Positions 63,348 through 64,000 of a stretch of 64,000 bases of DNA are shown one piece after another. The position numbers and the translations under genes were made by a program. This DNA is from Desulfuromonas sp. DDH964 (GTDB taxonomy: Bacteria > Desulfobacterota > Desulfuromonadia > Desulfuromonadales > DDH964), in NCBI RefSeq assembly GCF_001611275.1, contig NZ_CP015080.1, positions 3,002,956 through 3,066,955 of the forward strand. The letters run 5' to 3'. Below the pieces are notes generated by a model. The model did not search any database and was not told where the DNA came from. It saw only the letters and a program-made list of their open reading frames with translations. Within the stretch, counting starts at the first letter, position 1. Each line of letters opens with the position of its first letter.

Positions 63348-64000
63348 CTAACGCGAAAGCACCGGGAACAACTCAGGGAAAAACCACCCGGCGGCATGGA
63401 TCGGGAGACCGATCCTGACATTCCCCTTGGGCGTGTCGGACACCAGCAGCCCTTCCGAGATCAATTGGCCGAGTACGTTTCTGCCGGTCCGTTCTTTCAG
63501 GCCGGATGCTTCCACCACCGCCCCCCGCGGTGCCTCTCCCAAAAGAAGCACCTCTTGCAGCATCCTTGCCGCCTCCGGCCGCAGGCCATCCTTGCCGGGG
63601 GGATTGGGGATGATGGCGGTACCGCGCAGTTGTACATAGTTCCTGACCCGTTCCACCAGACCGTCCAGTTGCAGCAGGGTGCCCATGTAATCCACCTGAT
63701 CGAGGCAGACTTCCAAGAAAAACCGGCAGAACTTCACCAGGCCCTCGTTCGACAGATTCCCCCGGCCGTCCAGGTCGTTGCGGCGTGGCGCATCGGCCCA
63801 GGTGAGTGCCGATTTGTAATCGGCATTTCTTCGTGCCAGCCCCCGGCTGACCGACCAGAGGCCGAAGCCCTGGACAGGAATCCGGTGCAGATAGGCCTCG
63901 GTGAAGAGGCGGGCGACTCGGCCATTGCCGTCGAGAAATGGATGAATCCACATCAGCCGGTGATGGGCCGCGGCAGCCGCCACCAGTTTGGCAGCGCCGT
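63348..64000 (-). CDS. Fic/DOC-family protein (N-terminus beyond window edge)
   Basis: At least 217 residues, open at the right edge. The Fic motif HPFLDGNGRVAR is intact, so AMP transfer to a target hydroxyl is expected. Upstream HHRLMWIHP and a C-terminal winged helix (LLGEAPRGAVVEASGLKERTGRNVLGQLISEG) match the large Fic proteins that carry an N-terminal DUF4172. The inhibitory helix, if present, is outside the window, so autoinhibition cannot be judged. Confidence 0.88.
   Translation of the reverse strand, partial: GAAKLVAAAAAHHRLMWIHPFLDGNGRVARLFTEAYLHRIPVQGFGLWSVSRGLARRNADYKSALTWADAPRRNDLDGRGNLSNEGLVKFCRFFLEVCLDQVDYMGTLLQLDGLVERVRNYVQLRGTAIIPNPPGKDGLRPEAARMLQEVLLLGEAPRGAVVEASGLKERTGRNVLGQLISEGLLVSDTPKGNVRIGLPIHAAGWFFPELFPVLSR

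Noticed and set aside
61949..63421. Longer N-terminus for serB
   Set aside because: The extra 92 residues lack conservation and overlap the Fic terminator; the ATG at 63145 has a good RBS and starts the first ACT domain.

Overview
The window looks like part of a chromosome of an anaerobic, metal-respiring bacterium of the Desulfuromonadota (Geobacter / Desulfuromonas / Geoalkalibacter type). The pointers are several multiheme c-type cytochromes with doubled CXXCH motifs, lipoproteins with NHL propellers, a system-II cytochrome c assembly pair (CcsA/ResB), spermidine made through carboxyspermidine, and GC-rich sequence with GTG starts. No rRNA, tRNA or CRISPR array was seen. The assignment is inferred from gene content, not from a search.

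Layout. (1) 1-11885, minus strand: the distal part of a surface-polysaccharide cluster, with a GT2 glycosyltransferase, a membrane protein, a GT-C transferase, a GT4 transferase, a MarR/EPS-type regulator with two matching palindromes at its promoter, a Wzx-type flippase, a SAM methyltransferase, a DUF362 protein and an ATP-grasp protein cut by the window edge. An IS3-family element sits exactly between the methyltransferase and DUF362 genes. (2) 12202-24319, minus strand: an electron-transfer island with an outer-membrane beta-barrel, a tetraheme cytochrome resembling filament-forming OmcE-type cytochromes, two NHL lipoproteins, an octaheme cytochrome, a giant cytochrome with about 25 haem sites, and CcsA plus ResB. 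Three good and one weaker sigma-54 (-24/-12) promoter matches lie ahead of its cytochrome and barrel units. This is the most interesting system in the window. (3) 24415-30492, minus: purE, purD, purH, a RACo-like ATPase and alr. (4) 30640-33832, plus: a CooT-like nickel protein, a TPP riboswitch with terminator, a ThiE-ThiD fusion and ThiC.

(5) 33933-40209, minus: a small exported protein, then polyamine genes speA, nspC, a His-rich exported protein, carboxynorspermidine synthase, and an XRE-cupin regulator with candidate operators. (6) 40439-48273: a ChaN-PDZ lipoprotein, fba, gap, rpsU, an RNA methyltransferase, a DUF815 ATPase, a hexaheme cytochrome made of two triheme halves, and a PilZ protein. 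(7) 48305-49835: an IS110-family element with a hairpin over its ribosome binding site and a long structured 3' region. (8) 49874-53231: aat-clpA-clpS, the bacterial N-degron pathway in one run. (9) 53608-59899, plus: three small zinc-ribbon proteins, rmuC, and a lemA-TPM-TPM group. (10) 60003-64000, minus: tmcAL-like, sfsA, serB and a Fic protein cut by the right edge.

Three imperfect long palindromes of one apparent family begin at the stop codons of resB, purH and the XRE-cupin gene. Shorter degenerate repeats lie in three intergenic spaces of the left third.
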